Shown: piece after piece, positions 10,793 through 20,190 of the stretch
Position numbering within the stretch: position 1 is the stretch's first letter
Layout: each line of letters opens with the position of its first letter
Source: Opitutales bacterium
GTDB taxonomy: Bacteria; Verrucomicrobiota; Verrucomicrobiia; Opitutales; UBA953
DNA length: 64,000 bases
Assembly (NCBI GenBank): GCA_017935025.1
Contig: JAGBIL010000041.1
Location: 18,334 to 82,333 of the forward strand
Direction: 5' to 3'
Notes under the pieces: generated by a model
Told to the model about the DNA's origin: nothing
Databases searched by the model: none
Seen by the model: only the letters and a program-made list of their open reading frames with translations
Translations under genes and position numbers: made by a program

Positions 10793-11425
10793 ATGACCGA
10801 AAAAGATTTGGCTCTGCAGAACGAACTTTTGGAAAAATACCCGTATGTAAGCGTGCGTCCGGGTTCCGCCGACCACGCGTCGTTTGACGTTCCCGCGGAC
10901 AAGGCGGTCGAGTTCGCGCTCGCGCTTCGAGACAAGGAAGGTTTTTCCTCGATTAACGACGTTACCGGTTGCGACTGGGGCGTGGATGCCTCACCGCGTT
11001 TTTCGGCGATCTGGCACGTTTACAACTACGACCGCCATCTTTATGTGCGCATGAACGTTTACGCGGCGGACAACGAAAAACCCGCCGTGCCGTCGCTTTG
11101 CTCCGTCTGGGCGGGTTGCAACTGGCACGAACGCGAAGCGTTTGACTTGGTCGGCATCACCTTTACGGATCACCCGGATATGCGCCGCATTCTGATGTGG
11201 GACGAATATCCGTACCACCCGTTGCGCAAGGATTTCCCGCTTGCGGGTATCGAAGTGCCGCACCCGGACCCGGACACCGTCGCGCAGACGGGCGTCAAAG
11301 TGCTCCCCGCGCCGATGAACGGCGGACCGTTCGTTTCCTGCCGCGGGAACACGATGCGCGAAACCGAGCCGCGTGCGCTCGACCAGGAATGGAGCGAAGG
11401 CAACCGCAAACCCGCCGCCGAATAA
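10793..11425 (+). CDS. nuoC: NADH-quinone oxidoreductase subunit C (30 kDa)
   Basis: 210 residues. The family signature is present at about residues 113-149: 'EREAFDLVGI', 'HPDMRRIL' and 'HPLRKDFPL'. NuoC is a peripheral-arm subunit contacting NuoD. It is a separate protein here, not fused to NuoD as in enterobacteria. The C-terminal ~60 residues after the signature are a proline-rich extension. An AGGA about 14 bases before the ATG could serve as a weak ribosome-binding site. It lies in the middle of the nuoBCD run and is probably co-transcribed. Confidence 0.96.
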   Translation: MTEKDLALQNELLEKYPYVSVRPGSADHASFDVPADKAVEFALALRDKEGFSSINDVTGCDWGVDASPRFSAIWHVYNYDRHLYVRMNVYAADNEKPAVPSLCSVWAGCNWHEREAFDLVGITFTDHPDMRRILMWDEYPYHPLRKDFPLAGIEVPHPDPDTVAQTGVKVLPAPMNGGPFVSCRGNTMRETEPRALDQEWSEGNRKPAAE

Positions 11426-11464
11426 CGCGCGGGAACGCCAACTCAAACAACGGAGATTTTTACA

Positions 11465-12694
11465 ATGTCCAAGACCCTCGATTTTGAATATTCCGAAGCC
11501 GCCGCGCGCGAAGAAAGCCTCGTTCCGTGCGAAAAAATGCACCTGACGATGGGCCCGTCCCACCCGGCGACGCACGGCGTTCTCCGCCTCCAGCTCGAAG
11601 TGGACGGCGAAATCGTTACGAAGTGCACGCCGGTCGTCGGCTATCTGCACCGCGGCGACGACAAGCTGGCGGAAAACATGACGTACAACCAGTTTGTGCC
11701 GTTTACGGACCGCCTCGACTACCTCGCGCCGATTTGCAACAACGTCGCCTACGCGCTCACGGTGGAAAAACTCGCCGGGCTCGAGGTTCCCGCGCGTTGC
11801 GCCGCGCTTCGCGTGCTGACCTGCGAGCTTTCGCGCATTTCTTCGCACTTGCTCGGTCTCGGCGTTTACGCGATGGACACGGGCGCGCTCACCGTCTTCC
11901 TCACGACGTACACGGAACGCGAACGCATTTACACGCTCTTTGAAGAACTCACGGGGCAGCGCCTCACGAACAGCTACACGCGTATCGGCGGTGTCACGCG
12001 CGATGTTCCCGAAGGCTGGCTCGAAAAAGTCGAAAAAGCCTGCGATTGCATTCTCAAGGGCGTGGACGAAATGGAAGGCTTGCTCTCGCGCAACAAAATC
12101 TTCCTCGACCGTACGAAAGACATTGCCGTTATCACGAAGGAAATGGCGTTGCAGTACGGTTTGACCGGCGTGAACCTGCGTTGCGCGGGCATCGGTTCCG
12201 ACATTCGTAAGGACCGCCCGTACAGCGGCTACGACCAGTACGATTTTGACGTTCCCGTGGGAACCGTCGGCGACTGCTACGACCGCTACCTGCTCAAAAC
12301 GGAAGAAATCCGCCAGTCCGTGCGTATCGTTCGCCAAGTTTGCAAAACGCTTCCGGACGGACCGATTTTTGCCGAAGACGCAAAGAAAATTTGCCTCCCG
12401 CCGAAGCAACGCGTGCTCACCGGCATGGAAGAACTGATTCAGAACTTCATGCTCACGACGCACGGTCCGCAGATTCCCGCCGGCGAAGCGTATTTTGAAG
12501 CGGAAAACCCGAAAGGCGCGCTCGGCTTCTTCATTCACTCGAAGGGCGAAGGGCATCCGTACCGCCTGCACGTTCGCGGTCCGTCGTTTGTTTCGCTTTC
12601 GACGCTTCCGGTGCTTATCCCGGGCAACTTCGTCACGGACATTCCCGCAATTCTCGGTTCGCTCGACTTCGTTCAGGGCGAATGCGACCGCTAA
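11465..12694 (+). CDS. nuoD: NADH-quinone oxidoreductase subunit D (49 kDa)
   Basis: 409 residues. The family hallmark 'MGPSHPATHGVLRL' lies near residues 30-43, and the C-terminus 'GSLDFVQGECDR' matches the usual '...D.V.GE.DR' ending. NuoD forms the quinone-binding cavity with NuoB. A GGAG lies about 12 bases upstream of the ATG. No nuoE or later nuo gene follows; the next feature is a palindromic repeat and an unrelated giant gene, so this organism splits its complex I genes across loci. Confidence 0.97.
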   Translation: MSKTLDFEYSEAAAREESLVPCEKMHLTMGPSHPATHGVLRLQLEVDGEIVTKCTPVVGYLHRGDDKLAENMTYNQFVPFTDRLDYLAPICNNVAYALTVEKLAGLEVPARCAALRVLTCELSRISSHLLGLGVYAMDTGALTVFLTTYTERERIYTLFEELTGQRLTNSYTRIGGVTRDVPEGWLEKVEKACDCILKGVDEMEGLLSRNKIFLDRTKDIAVITKEMALQYGLTGVNLRCAGIGSDIRKDRPYSGYDQYDFDVPVGTVGDCYDRYLLKTEEIRQSVRIVRQVCKTLPDGPIFAEDAKKICLPPKQRVLTGMEELIQNFMLTTHGPQIPAGEAYFEAENPKGALGFFIHSKGEGHPYRLHVRGPSFVSLSTLPVLIPGNFVTDIPAILGSLDFVQGECDR

Positions 12695-12712
12695 TTAAGC
12701 CTAAAGGCTTCC

Positions 12713-12827
12713 AATGAATAACGAATAGTGAATAGTTAATAATGAATAACGCTTACTTCAAAATTTTTGCCGTAGGCAAAAATCTTAGCACGGAGTTATT
12801 CACTATTCACTATTCGCTATTCACTAA
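12713..12827. repeat. Word-repeat palindrome, family B copy 1
   Basis: The outer arms are degenerate repeats of short words (GAATA, GTGAATA, TAATGAATA) on the left and the complementary TATTCACTATTC type on the right. The core is a hairpin TTTTTGCC-GTA-GGCAAAAA at 12764-12782 followed by TCTTAGCAC. Copies with the same core but altered arms lie at 52408-52513 and 59548-59644. The element overlaps the annotated 5' end of the next gene. Confidence 0.8.
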
Positions 12828-15800
12828 GTGTTTTTTTTCGCTTCTTTTTATCCTGCTTTTTTCGGTGTTCGGCGTTGCAGCGACGAACACCGCCGGAAGC
12901 GTTCCCGTGAAGTCCGGCGATACCGCTTCCGCTTCCTCCGCCGTTCCCGTTGCGCCGGAAAAACTTTTCTACAAAATTTCGCTGAACGAATCTTTTTTCA
13001 TACGGGAACGCGAAGCCGTCGTAAACGCGCGCGCAACCGTAACCGTTTTGCAGGGCGAAATGGACAAAGTAACGCTCGAAGTTTTCGGTATCGGAAACGG
13101 ACAGGGCGAAATTTTTAATGTTTCCGGAGAAAGGGTTAAGGATTGGAGTATCCGCCGGGAAAATACGCGCACGTTTTTGGAAATCCGCCCGAAGGATTTG
13201 GGCGATGAAAAACAATTTACGCTGACGATTTCCGGGCGACAGCCGCTGAAGCTGCCGACCACGATTTCTCCGCTGATTTTTTCCGGCGTGGATTCTGCGG
13301 CATTTCTCGGAGTCGTGCAGTTTTTGGCATCCGCCGATTTGCGCCTTTACGCCAAGCAGGAACGCGGGCTGATTCCGCTGGGCGAGCGCACGCGTTCGCA
13401 AATCAATTACAGCATTTTGGGCACGCCGTCGCTGCGCCTCGACATCGCCCGTGCGAACGAATTGCTCGCTCCCGTTTCGCTGGAAAAATTTACGCTCTTC
13501 GGCGATGTTCAGGGCAACGGCGCTCGTTTCCGTATGCGAGCAAAGGCGCTTGTGCGTGAAATCGGCGCGGAAGTTCCCGTGCTCACCGGAAATGCGGCGC
13601 TTTTAGATTTCCCCGAAAAAAACGATTTTACGGTGCTGGCGAGAACGGACGAAAAAAGCGGCGAAACGGAATATCGACTGCGTTTTTCCGCGCGCGGAGA
13701 ATTTGACGTGGAATTGCTTTTCGATGCCGGAATCCGCGAGATCGACGGTTGGCGGCAAATCAACTTTCGCGTTCCCGTCGCGCAGGTCGCGCCGTACACG
13801 CTGAAAGGAATGCCCGCCGATACGGTTTTTGCGACGGACAATGTTTCGATTCCGCAAATCGAAAAAAACGGGACCTTTTCCGGATTTTTGCCGTCGAGCG
13901 GGGCTTTGGATTTGCGCTGGCGCCCGAGCATTCCGACACCGCCGGAATTTTCCGCCGCCGTTTACGCAATCGACACCACGTCCGAGATGCAGATCAAAAC
14001 CGGTGTGTTGAAGCAGAAAAACGAATTCAATTTTACGATTTCGCAGGGCGAACTTTCGTCGCTGTTTTTTGAAATGACGGGCGAGGGCGAAATCCTTTCC
14101 GTCGAAGGGCAGGACTTGCTTTCGTGGACGCTGATTCCGATGGCGGACAACAAACGCGGGCTTTCCGTGCGTCTGAGCCAACCGAAATCCGAAAATTACA
14201 AACTGCGCGTGATTTCGCAAACGCGCACGGGCGAGTTCCCGCGCAAGCTCGCTCCCGTGCGGCTGATCCCGTCGCGGACCGATTGGGAAGGCTTGCCCCT
14301 CGCTTCCGTTTGTGTGCGCAATAACGAGCTTTTGCGCCTCTGCAACGGCGTCGGCATCCGCTGCGAGGCGCTTCCGCACGCAGGTATGACGCAGGTCGTC
14401 GCTTCCGCGTTCCCGCAAGGCGGAGATTTTTTTGAGAAAAACGTTCCCGAGGGCGAAGCCTCGGTTTACCGCCTTTCGAGCGCGACGGAAAAGCTCAGCG
14501 TCAAAGCGGATTTTATTCGCTCGGATGTCGTCGTTACGCCGCGCACGCGCTGGCATTTTGCCGACGGGAAAATCACGTCCGGGCAATTTGTGACGTTTGA
14601 AGTGCGCGACGCGCCGCTTTATGAAATGCAACTGCTCGTTCCCGACGATTTGAATCCGGTTTCGCTGGATTCGGAAATTATTGCGAGCCACGAGGTTATC
14701 GACGATACGGAAACGCCCGGCTATCGTCTCCTTAAAATCGTTTTTTCCGAGCCGATTTTGGGAGAAGGGAAATTTTCGATGAGTTTTCAGAAGGAAATTC
14801 CGGAAGCCGGGCAGGAGGCGGTTTTGCGTGCGTGCCGCTTCCCGCAGGCGCATTTCGTGTTCGGGCTCGTTGCGCTTTCCGCGCAGAAAAATCTGCGTTT
14901 GCTCCCGATTTCCGCAGAAAATTTGAGCGAAATTTCTCCGGAGGAATACAGTGAGAAAAATCCTCCGCAACTCGCGTTTCGTACGCGCGACGGCGACGGT
15001 GTTTTGCGCGTGCGCCCGATGGCGCGCCCGGCGGCGTTGCGCGGAGCTTCGTCCTGTGTTTACAAAGTGAGCCGGGAAAAAGTTTTCGGAAATCTCAAAA
15101 TTGATTATGCGACGGACGGCGTTCCCGTACCGCAAGTGCGCATCGCGTTCCCGTCGGGAGCGAAAGTGCTTTCCGTTTCCGGAGAAAACGTGCGCGATTG
15201 GTCCGTCGATGAAAACGGCGTGGCGACGGTGCAGCTTTCCGGAGACGCAGGCGAAAAATTTTCCGTTTCCGCAAGTTTTGAAGAATTGCGCAAGGAGGAC
15301 GAACTGCAGGCATTTGAGGGCGCGACGCTTCTCGGCGCCGTGGGCGACGCGGGAACGATCCTGATTACCGCAGATCGCGTGCTCAGCCTCGCCGGGGAAG
15401 AATCCGTACACACGCTTTCGACGTTGCCTCTGAGCGGCGTCGGCGAAGATTACGTACGGCGCGGCGGCGCGATTCTTTTCCGAGCGTATCAGTTTGTAGA
15501 AAGACCTTTCCGCCTCCGCCTGCAAACGCATTTGCCGCAGGCTTCGGCGACGCCGAAAATCGCCGTTACCGAAGCGCGCGTAACTTCCAACGCCGGGCAA
15601 AGCTACGACATCGTTTACCGTTGCCGGTCGCTCGGCGCGAACGAACTCAAAATCGGCGTTCCCGTGGGTATGAAAATCGTCTACGACGGCGCGAAGCCTC
15701 AGCCCGACGGCACGCTGCTTTTGCCGCTTCCGCCGAATGCGACGGAAATCGCTTTCCGCATGGAACGCGCGGATTCCGGAGAGGATTTTTCGCGGGAACG

Positions 15801-18800
15801 CAAATTGACGCTTCCGCAGGTTTTTGCGCCGGTGTCGCGCACGATTTTCGTCGGATTCGGCGATGCGCAGTCGGACACGATGGAGACGCTTGTCGCCGGG
15901 CGGAAGCTGAACGACAAGCTCAACCTCGCGTTTCTCGTGCGTGTATTCGAGCATCTCGCCGACGGCGCGTGTTCGCTCGTTGTTTCTTTCGTCGCGCTGA
16001 TCGGCGCGCTGTTTGCATCCACGTTTTTTGAGCGCCGCCGCAACGCGTATCGCCTTTGTCGCGGAATCGCGCTCGCGGCGGGAACGGCGCTTGCCGTTGC
16101 GTGGGTTTGGTGGCTTGTGGCGACGGTGCGCCCGGACTACGGCGAAGCGGTTTTGACTGCGGGAATGCTTGAGCCCGGGGCCGTGCTGGACGTTACCGTA
16201 CATCGTTTTTATTTCCTCGGGGAAAGTTCGCTCGGCGTAACGCAGTTTGCGCTCATCGGAATTTTTGTCGCGGGCACGGCGCTGTTGCTTCACGGCGCGG
16301 GTTGCCGCGATTTGCGTCTGCGCATTCTCGGACGCGTTTTGGTTTACTCCGTGGCGGCAATTTTCTCGGCGGAAGATTTTCCGTATCGCGTTCCCGCGTT
16401 TATCGCAGCGGTTATCGCGGTGGAGGTTTCCGCTTATGTCGCGTTTGCGCTGATTCGCGCGACGCTGAAATATTCCGGGAAAAAACATTTCGGCGGCGGA
16501 AGTGCGGCGCTTCTGTTCTTTGCCGTGTTGTGCGCTCCCGCCGCGTTTCCGGCAGATGTCCGCGCCGAAGTTGCCGCTTCCGACGAAACGGCGATTGAAA
16601 TCCCGAATTTTTCGGAAGTTCCCGAGATGCCGCACGACGTTGCCGACCGCATTTCACAGGCGATTGACGTGCGCGGCGACCGTATCGTGGCGCGCGGCGA
16701 CATCCGCGTAACGGGGCACGCCGGAGACCGCTTTAACCTGCTCGCGGCACCGGCTGTGCTGACTTCGTTTGAAAAACCGGAAAAATCCATGTTGCGCCTG
16801 GAACGCATTCGCGCGAAGGATTCCGGCTACGTTTATCAGGTGGTTTTGGAACGCGCGGGAACGTTTTCCGCAACGTTTTCCTACGAGCTTGCGCTGTCCG
16901 CAAACGCGCGCGGCTTCCCGATTCTTTCCGGCGCGGCGGCGGCGGACGTCGTTACGGTCCATGTCCCGCGCTCCGAAGTTCAGGTTTCGGCAAAAGGCGC
17001 GGTAACGACGACGCTTACGTCCTGGGGCGAGAAATCCCAAATCGCGCAAATCGTGTTTAAACCGAAAGCCGAGCGCGAAGTGTTTTGGAATCCGCGGGAA
17101 CGTGACCGCTCGCGTGAAGCGCTCCGCGTGTTCGCTTCCGGCGAAAATCTCTACGTGCCGTCTTCCGGCGTTATTGAGGGGCGGCACGTGATGAAGTTCG
17201 TTCCCGCGCAAGGCGAGATTTCCCGCGTTCGTATTCTCATTCCGAAGCCGTTTTCCGTTTCGCGAATTGAGGGCGCGGCGATTCACCGCTGGAATTTTAA
17301 TCGTGAAACGGGTTTGCTGACCGTGCTTTTTACGGCACCGCGCGTTACGGATTTTTCCCTGTCGATTTTCACGCAGGCGCAACTGAGTTTCCTGCCGGTT
17401 CGGCAAAAATTCGCCGCGCTCGAAGCGCTCGACTGCGACGTGCAAGTGCGCACCATCGGAATCGCAACGGGCGATTCGCTCCAAATTGATGCCGTTTACG
17501 TCGGTGATTTGGCATCGATCGACGAAGACGAATTTAACGCTTCGTTTGCCGCCGCCGGCATGAAAATGGAGCCGAGTTTGCGCTTGCGCCGCGCATTCCG
17601 CACGGTGGACAAAGCCGGCGAATTCGAGGCGGAGCTTTCCGCCGTGAGTCCGAATCTGCGTATCACGGGCGAGGAAAAATTTTTCGTAAACAGCGAATCC
17701 GTTCGTGCGGAAGTGCTTTTGAAGGCGAAAGTTTCCCGAGCCGAAATTTTCAATATCGATTTCCGAATTCCGGCGGGCATTTCTGTCGATGTCATTCGCG
17801 GCGATATGCTCAGCTATTGGGAAAAAACGCCGCTGGAAGACGGTTCTTCCCGCGTGTCGATGCGTTTGCGCCGCGCGCTTGAGGGCGAGCAGGAGTTTCG
17901 GATTTGGCTTTCCGGCGCGTTCCCGAAAGATGCGCGGGAATGGACGTTGCCGAGCTTTTTTGTCGAAAACGCAAAAGCCCAACGCGGAGAAATTTTCGTT
18001 TCCGTGGACGAAGGCTTGCGGCTCGTTCCCGCGTCCGTCGGGCGCGCGATGTTTACGGAAGCTGCCGCCGAAGGGCAAAGCGACACGTTCCGCTTCCGCT
18101 ATTTCAGCCGGGGTACGGAATCGCCGACATTTTCCGTGCTCGAATCGAAGCCGTTTACCGACGTGCGTTGGATTCACAAAATCCGTCCGCACGGGCGCTA
18201 CGCGTTTTCCCGCACGGATATGGTTTTCGACATCGAAAATGTGGCGCGCTCTTCCGTAAAAGTGCGCATCCCGGAAAACGCGCTGGCGGTGCGCTTCTCC
18301 GGCGACGAACTTATTTCCGTGAAAAAATCGGAAACCGAGCCCGGCGTGAGCGAACTGATTTTTGCTAAACCGATCCGCGGGCGTGTGGAACTTGCGGCGG
18401 AATTCTTCACGCTGCTGCCGTCTGCGAGCGTGGCGCGAATCCCGAGAGTTTCCGTTGTCGATGCGGATCGCCAAACGGCTTGGCTCGCGGTGGAGCGCGG
18501 GAACGTTTTCACAAATTTGAAATCCCATTCGCCGGAGAAAGTTTCGGCGGCGGACGTTCCCGCAGAATTGCGTTCGGCGTTAGGAGAGGGCGAGTGGTTT
18601 GTCGAAAAATACGCGGAAAAATATCCGGCGGAAGCAGCGCTTTCTGCGGATGCCGTCAATGCGTGGCGCGAAAGTGTTTCGGATATTCACCGCGATTCCT
18701 TCCGCGCGGAAACGCTGAGTCGCTTTACGGTTTTTGACCGCGAAAAAGCGACGACGGAAGAGCAGATTACTCTGCGCGCGAAGCGGAGCGACGTGCTTCG

Positions 18801-19353
18801 GATTTTGATTCCGGCGGGCGGTGCGTTGCGCTCGATCTCGGTCGACGGGACTGCCGTGCGCGTCGTACCGCTTTCGGAGGCGGACAAAAAATCGGTGTGG
18901 CTTCCGATTTTTGCGAAGGAATCCGCGCCCGTAAATATTTCCGTGGCTTACGAACATCCGCTGAATCTTGTGCAGCGCGGCGAGCGGCGCGTTTGGGAGC
19001 TCGTTCCCGCAGAAATTATTTGCGCGGAGCGGGAAACGTGGAGTTTGCGTGCACTTGACGAAACGGCGGAAACCGTCGAAATTTTCGGTCGCGCTCCGGA
19101 AACGTTCGGTTCGGATTTCCCGGTCGCCGAAACGCTTTTCCTTGATTCGTATTTCAAGGACGGGAACACCGAAACCTATGTTTCCGGCGGGAACGACGCC
19201 TCGAGAGTCCGCGCCGTTTTCACGTTCCCGCGAGAGGAAAACCCAAAGGAAACGTCCGGTGTCGAAGTTTTCCTCATTATCTTCGGCATATTGGCATCGG
19301 TGAAAATCCTTCGTTTCTACCGTTCTCGAATCGTTTCTGTGAAACACCGATAA
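12742..19353 (+). CDS. Giant secreted/membrane protein of unknown function (2203 codons)
   Basis: I do not recognise a named family. The only ATG upstream of the signal-peptide-like hydrophobic stretch (residues ~31-48, then 'GVAATNTAGS') lies inside repeat element B1, so the first ~30 residues are repeat-derived and the true start may be a later non-ATG codon. Two long extracytoplasmic beta-rich regions flank a cluster of hydrophobic helices around residues 1080-1270, and a last helix with a basic tail lies at residues ~2170-2203. A motif of the form hydrophobic-x-V-x-G-x-x-h-x-x-W recurs in both halves, for example 'IFNVSGERVKDW', 'ILSVEGQDLLSW', 'VLSVSGENVRDW' and 'VIRGDMLSYW'. This suggests serial duplication of one domain. 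A role at the cell envelope is inference. Confidence 0.75.
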   Translation: MNNAYFKIFAVGKNLSTELFTIHYSLFTKCFFSLLFILLFSVFGVAATNTAGSVPVKSGDTASASSAVPVAPEKLFYKISLNESFFIREREAVVNARATVTVLQGEMDKVTLEVFGIGNGQGEIFNVSGERVKDWSIRRENTRTFLEIRPKDLGDEKQFTLTISGRQPLKLPTTISPLIFSGVDSAAFLGVVQFLASADLRLYAKQERGLIPLGERTRSQINYSILGTPSLRLDIARANELLAPVSLEKFTLFGDVQGNGARFRMRAKALVREIGAEVPVLTGNAALLDFPEKNDFTVLARTDEKSGETEYRLRFSARGEFDVELLFDAGIREIDGWRQINFRVPVAQVAPYTLKGMPADTVFATDNVSIPQIEKNGTFSGFLPSSGALDLRWRPSIPTPPEFSAAVYAIDTTSEMQIKTGVLKQKNEFNFTISQGELSSLFFEMTGEGEILSVEGQDLLSWTLIPMADNKRGLSVRLSQPKSENYKLRVISQTRTGEFPRKLAPVRLIPSRTDWEGLPLASVCVRNNELLRLCNGVGIRCEALPHAGMTQVVASAFPQGGDFFEKNVPEGEASVYRLSSATEKLSVKADFIRSDVVVTPRTRWHFADGKITSGQFVTFEVRDAPLYEMQLLVPDDLNPVSLDSEIIASHEVIDDTETPGYRLLKIVFSEPILGEGKFSMSFQKEIPEAGQEAVLRACRFPQAHFVFGLVALSAQKNLRLLPISAENLSEISPEEYSEKNPPQLAFRTRDGDGVLRVRPMARPAALRGASSCVYKVSREKVFGNLKIDYATDGVPVPQVRIAFPSGAKVLSVSGENVRDWSVDENGVATVQLSGDAGEKFSVSASFEELRKEDELQAFEGATLLGAVGDAGTILITADRVLSLAGEESVHTLSTLPLSGVGEDYVRRGGAILFRAYQFVERPFRLRLQTHLPQASATPKIAVTEARVTSNAGQSYDIVYRCRSLGANELKIGVPVGMKIVYDGAKPQPDGTLLLPLPPNATEIAFRMERADSGEDFSRERKLTLPQVFAPVSRTIFVGFGDAQSDTMETLVAGRKLNDKLNLAFLVRVFEHLADGACSLVVSFVALIGALFASTFFERRRNAYRLCRGIALAAGTALAVAWVWWLVATVRPDYGEAVLTAGMLEPGAVLDVTVHRFYFLGESSLGVTQFALIGIFVAGTALLLHGAGCRDLRLRILGRVLVYSVAAIFSAEDFPYRVPAFIAAVIAVEVSAYVAFALIRATLKYSGKKHFGGGSAALLFFAVLCAPAAFPADVRAEVAASDETAIEIPNFSEVPEMPHDVADRISQAIDVRGDRIVARGDIRVTGHAGDRFNLLAAPAVLTSFEKPEKSMLRLERIRAKDSGYVYQVVLERAGTFSATFSYELALSANARGFPILSGAAAADVVTVHVPRSEVQVSAKGAVTTTLTSWGEKSQIAQIVFKPKAEREVFWNPRERDRSREALRVFASGENLYVPSSGVIEGRHVMKFVPAQGEISRVRILIPKPFSVSRIEGAAIHRWNFNRETGLLTVLFTAPRVTDFSLSIFTQAQLSFLPVRQKFAALEALDCDVQVRTIGIATGDSLQIDAVYVGDLASIDEDEFNASFAAAGMKMEPSLRLRRAFRTVDKAGEFEAELSAVSPNLRITGEEKFFVNSESVRAEVLLKAKVSRAEIFNIDFRIPAGISVDVIRGDMLSYWEKTPLEDGSSRVSMRLRRALEGEQEFRIWLSGAFPKDAREWTLPSFFVENAKAQRGEIFVSVDEGLRLVPASVGRAMFTEAAAEGQSDTFRFRYFSRGTESPTFSVLESKPFTDVRWIHKIRPHGRYAFSRTDMVFDIENVARSSVKVRIPENALAVRFSGDELISVKKSETEPGVSELIFAKPIRGRVELAAEFFTLLPSASVARIPRVSVVDADRQTAWLAVERGNVFTNLKSHSPEKVSAADVPAELRSALGEGEWFVEKYAEKYPAEAALSADAVNAWRESVSDIHRDSFRAETLSRFTVFDREKATTEEQITLRAKRSDVLRILIPAGGALRSISVDGTAVRVVPLSEADKKSVWLPIFAKESAPVNISVAYEHPLNLVQRGERRVWELVPAEIICAERETWSLRALDETAETVEIFGRAPETFGSDFPVAETLFLDSYFKDGNTETYVSGGNDASRVRAVFTFPREENPKETSGVEVFLIIFGILASVKILRFYRSRIVSVKHR

Positions 19354-19415
19354 CGATTGTAGACGTGTTTTTTATGGAAATCTCGGTTAAATTTTCCTAA
19401 CATAATCCTGACAAT

Positions 19416-19429
19416 TCGGGTTAACCCGA
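19416..19429. promoter_or_regulatory. 14-bp perfect palindrome upstream of eda
   Basis: TCGGGTTAACCCGA is a perfect palindrome 34 bases before the eda start, in the short gap after the giant gene. Size and position fit an operator for a dimeric repressor of the eda transcript. No clear -35/-10 pair was identified around it. Confidence 0.4.
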
Positions 19430-19462
19430 CATCGATTCCTAATTCAACAAAATAAAAAAAAA

Positions 19463-20113
19463 ATGGAAGCCGTAATTGAACATCTTTCAGCTCGAAAAAT
19501 TATCCCGATCGCCATTTTTGACGATCCGAACAAGGCTGTTCCCCTGGCTCATGCGTTGCTCGCCGGGGGGTGCGACGTTGTGGAAATCTCTTTCCGTTCG
19601 CCGACGGCTGCCGCGTCTATTGCGGAAATCGTTTCGGATGTTCCTGAAATGTTTGTCGGTGCCGGCTCGCTTTTGTCGGTGGACGATGTTTCGGAGGCGA
19701 TTTCGGCAGGCGCGACTTTCGGGATCGCACCGGGATTCGCTCCGTCTGTTGTTAAGTCGGCGGCGGAAGCGGGATTCCCGTTCGTGCCGGGCTTTTTTAC
19801 TCCGTCGAACGTGACGCAGGCACTTTCTTTCGGGTGTGAAGTTCAAAAGTTTTTCCCGGCGGAGTCTATGGGACCGGCATTTCTTTCGGCATCGCTTGCG
19901 GCGTTTAACCACAAACATAATTTGAAAGTGATTGCGGCGGGCGGAATCACGCCGGAAAACATTGCACGTTGGCTCGTGGTGCCGCAGGTTATCGCTTGCG
20001 GCGCCTCGTGGGTTTGTCCGAAGGAAATGATTGAAGCGGAAGACTGGACAGGCATTACCGCACGTGTACAGCAACTTTTGGCCATCGCCCATTCCGGTAT
20101 CGCGGCGGTGTAA
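19463..20113 (+). CDS. eda: KDPG/KHG aldolase (2-dehydro-3-deoxy-phosphogluconate aldolase)
   Basis: 216 residues, the family's normal size. The Schiff-base lysine is Lys129 in 'VQKFFPAES' and the catalytic Glu is Glu41 in 'VVEISFRSP'. 'GAGSLLS' replaces the usual 'GAGTVL', and the phosphate-binding 'AAGGITPENI' is present. It cleaves KDPG to pyruvate and glyceraldehyde-3-phosphate, in the Entner-Doudoroff pathway or sugar-acid catabolism. No edd or KDG kinase is nearby, so the substrate could also be KDPGal or 4-hydroxy-2-oxoglutarate. The start follows an A-rich leader without a Shine-Dalgarno sequence. A 14-bp palindrome lies just upstream. Confidence 0.92.
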   Translation: MEAVIEHLSARKIIPIAIFDDPNKAVPLAHALLAGGCDVVEISFRSPTAAASIAEIVSDVPEMFVGAGSLLSVDDVSEAISAGATFGIAPGFAPSVVKSAAEAGFPFVPGFFTPSNVTQALSFGCEVQKFFPAESMGPAFLSASLAAFNHKHNLKVIAAGGITPENIARWLVVPQVIACGASWVCPKEMIEAEDWTGITARVQQLLAIAHSGIAAV

Positions 20114-20190
20114 GAGAAAGGAGTGAGCGGAGCGGGGCGGGAGCATTTCCCCGTTTCCGATTCTCTTGCTCGTTCTGTTTTTGTTTTCCC

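Noticed and set aside
12742..12827. Taking the translated repeat 'FTIHYSLFTK' as a genuine conserved N-terminus
   Set aside because: It is the literal translation of a noncoding palindrome arm seen elsewhere between genes.
13603..16635. 1010-codon minus-strand frame opposite the giant gene (and 624 codons at 16654-18528)
   Set aside because: The composition is Arg/His/Asn-rich as expected of antisense translation, and the sense strand carries a signal peptide, membrane helices and repeated motifs.
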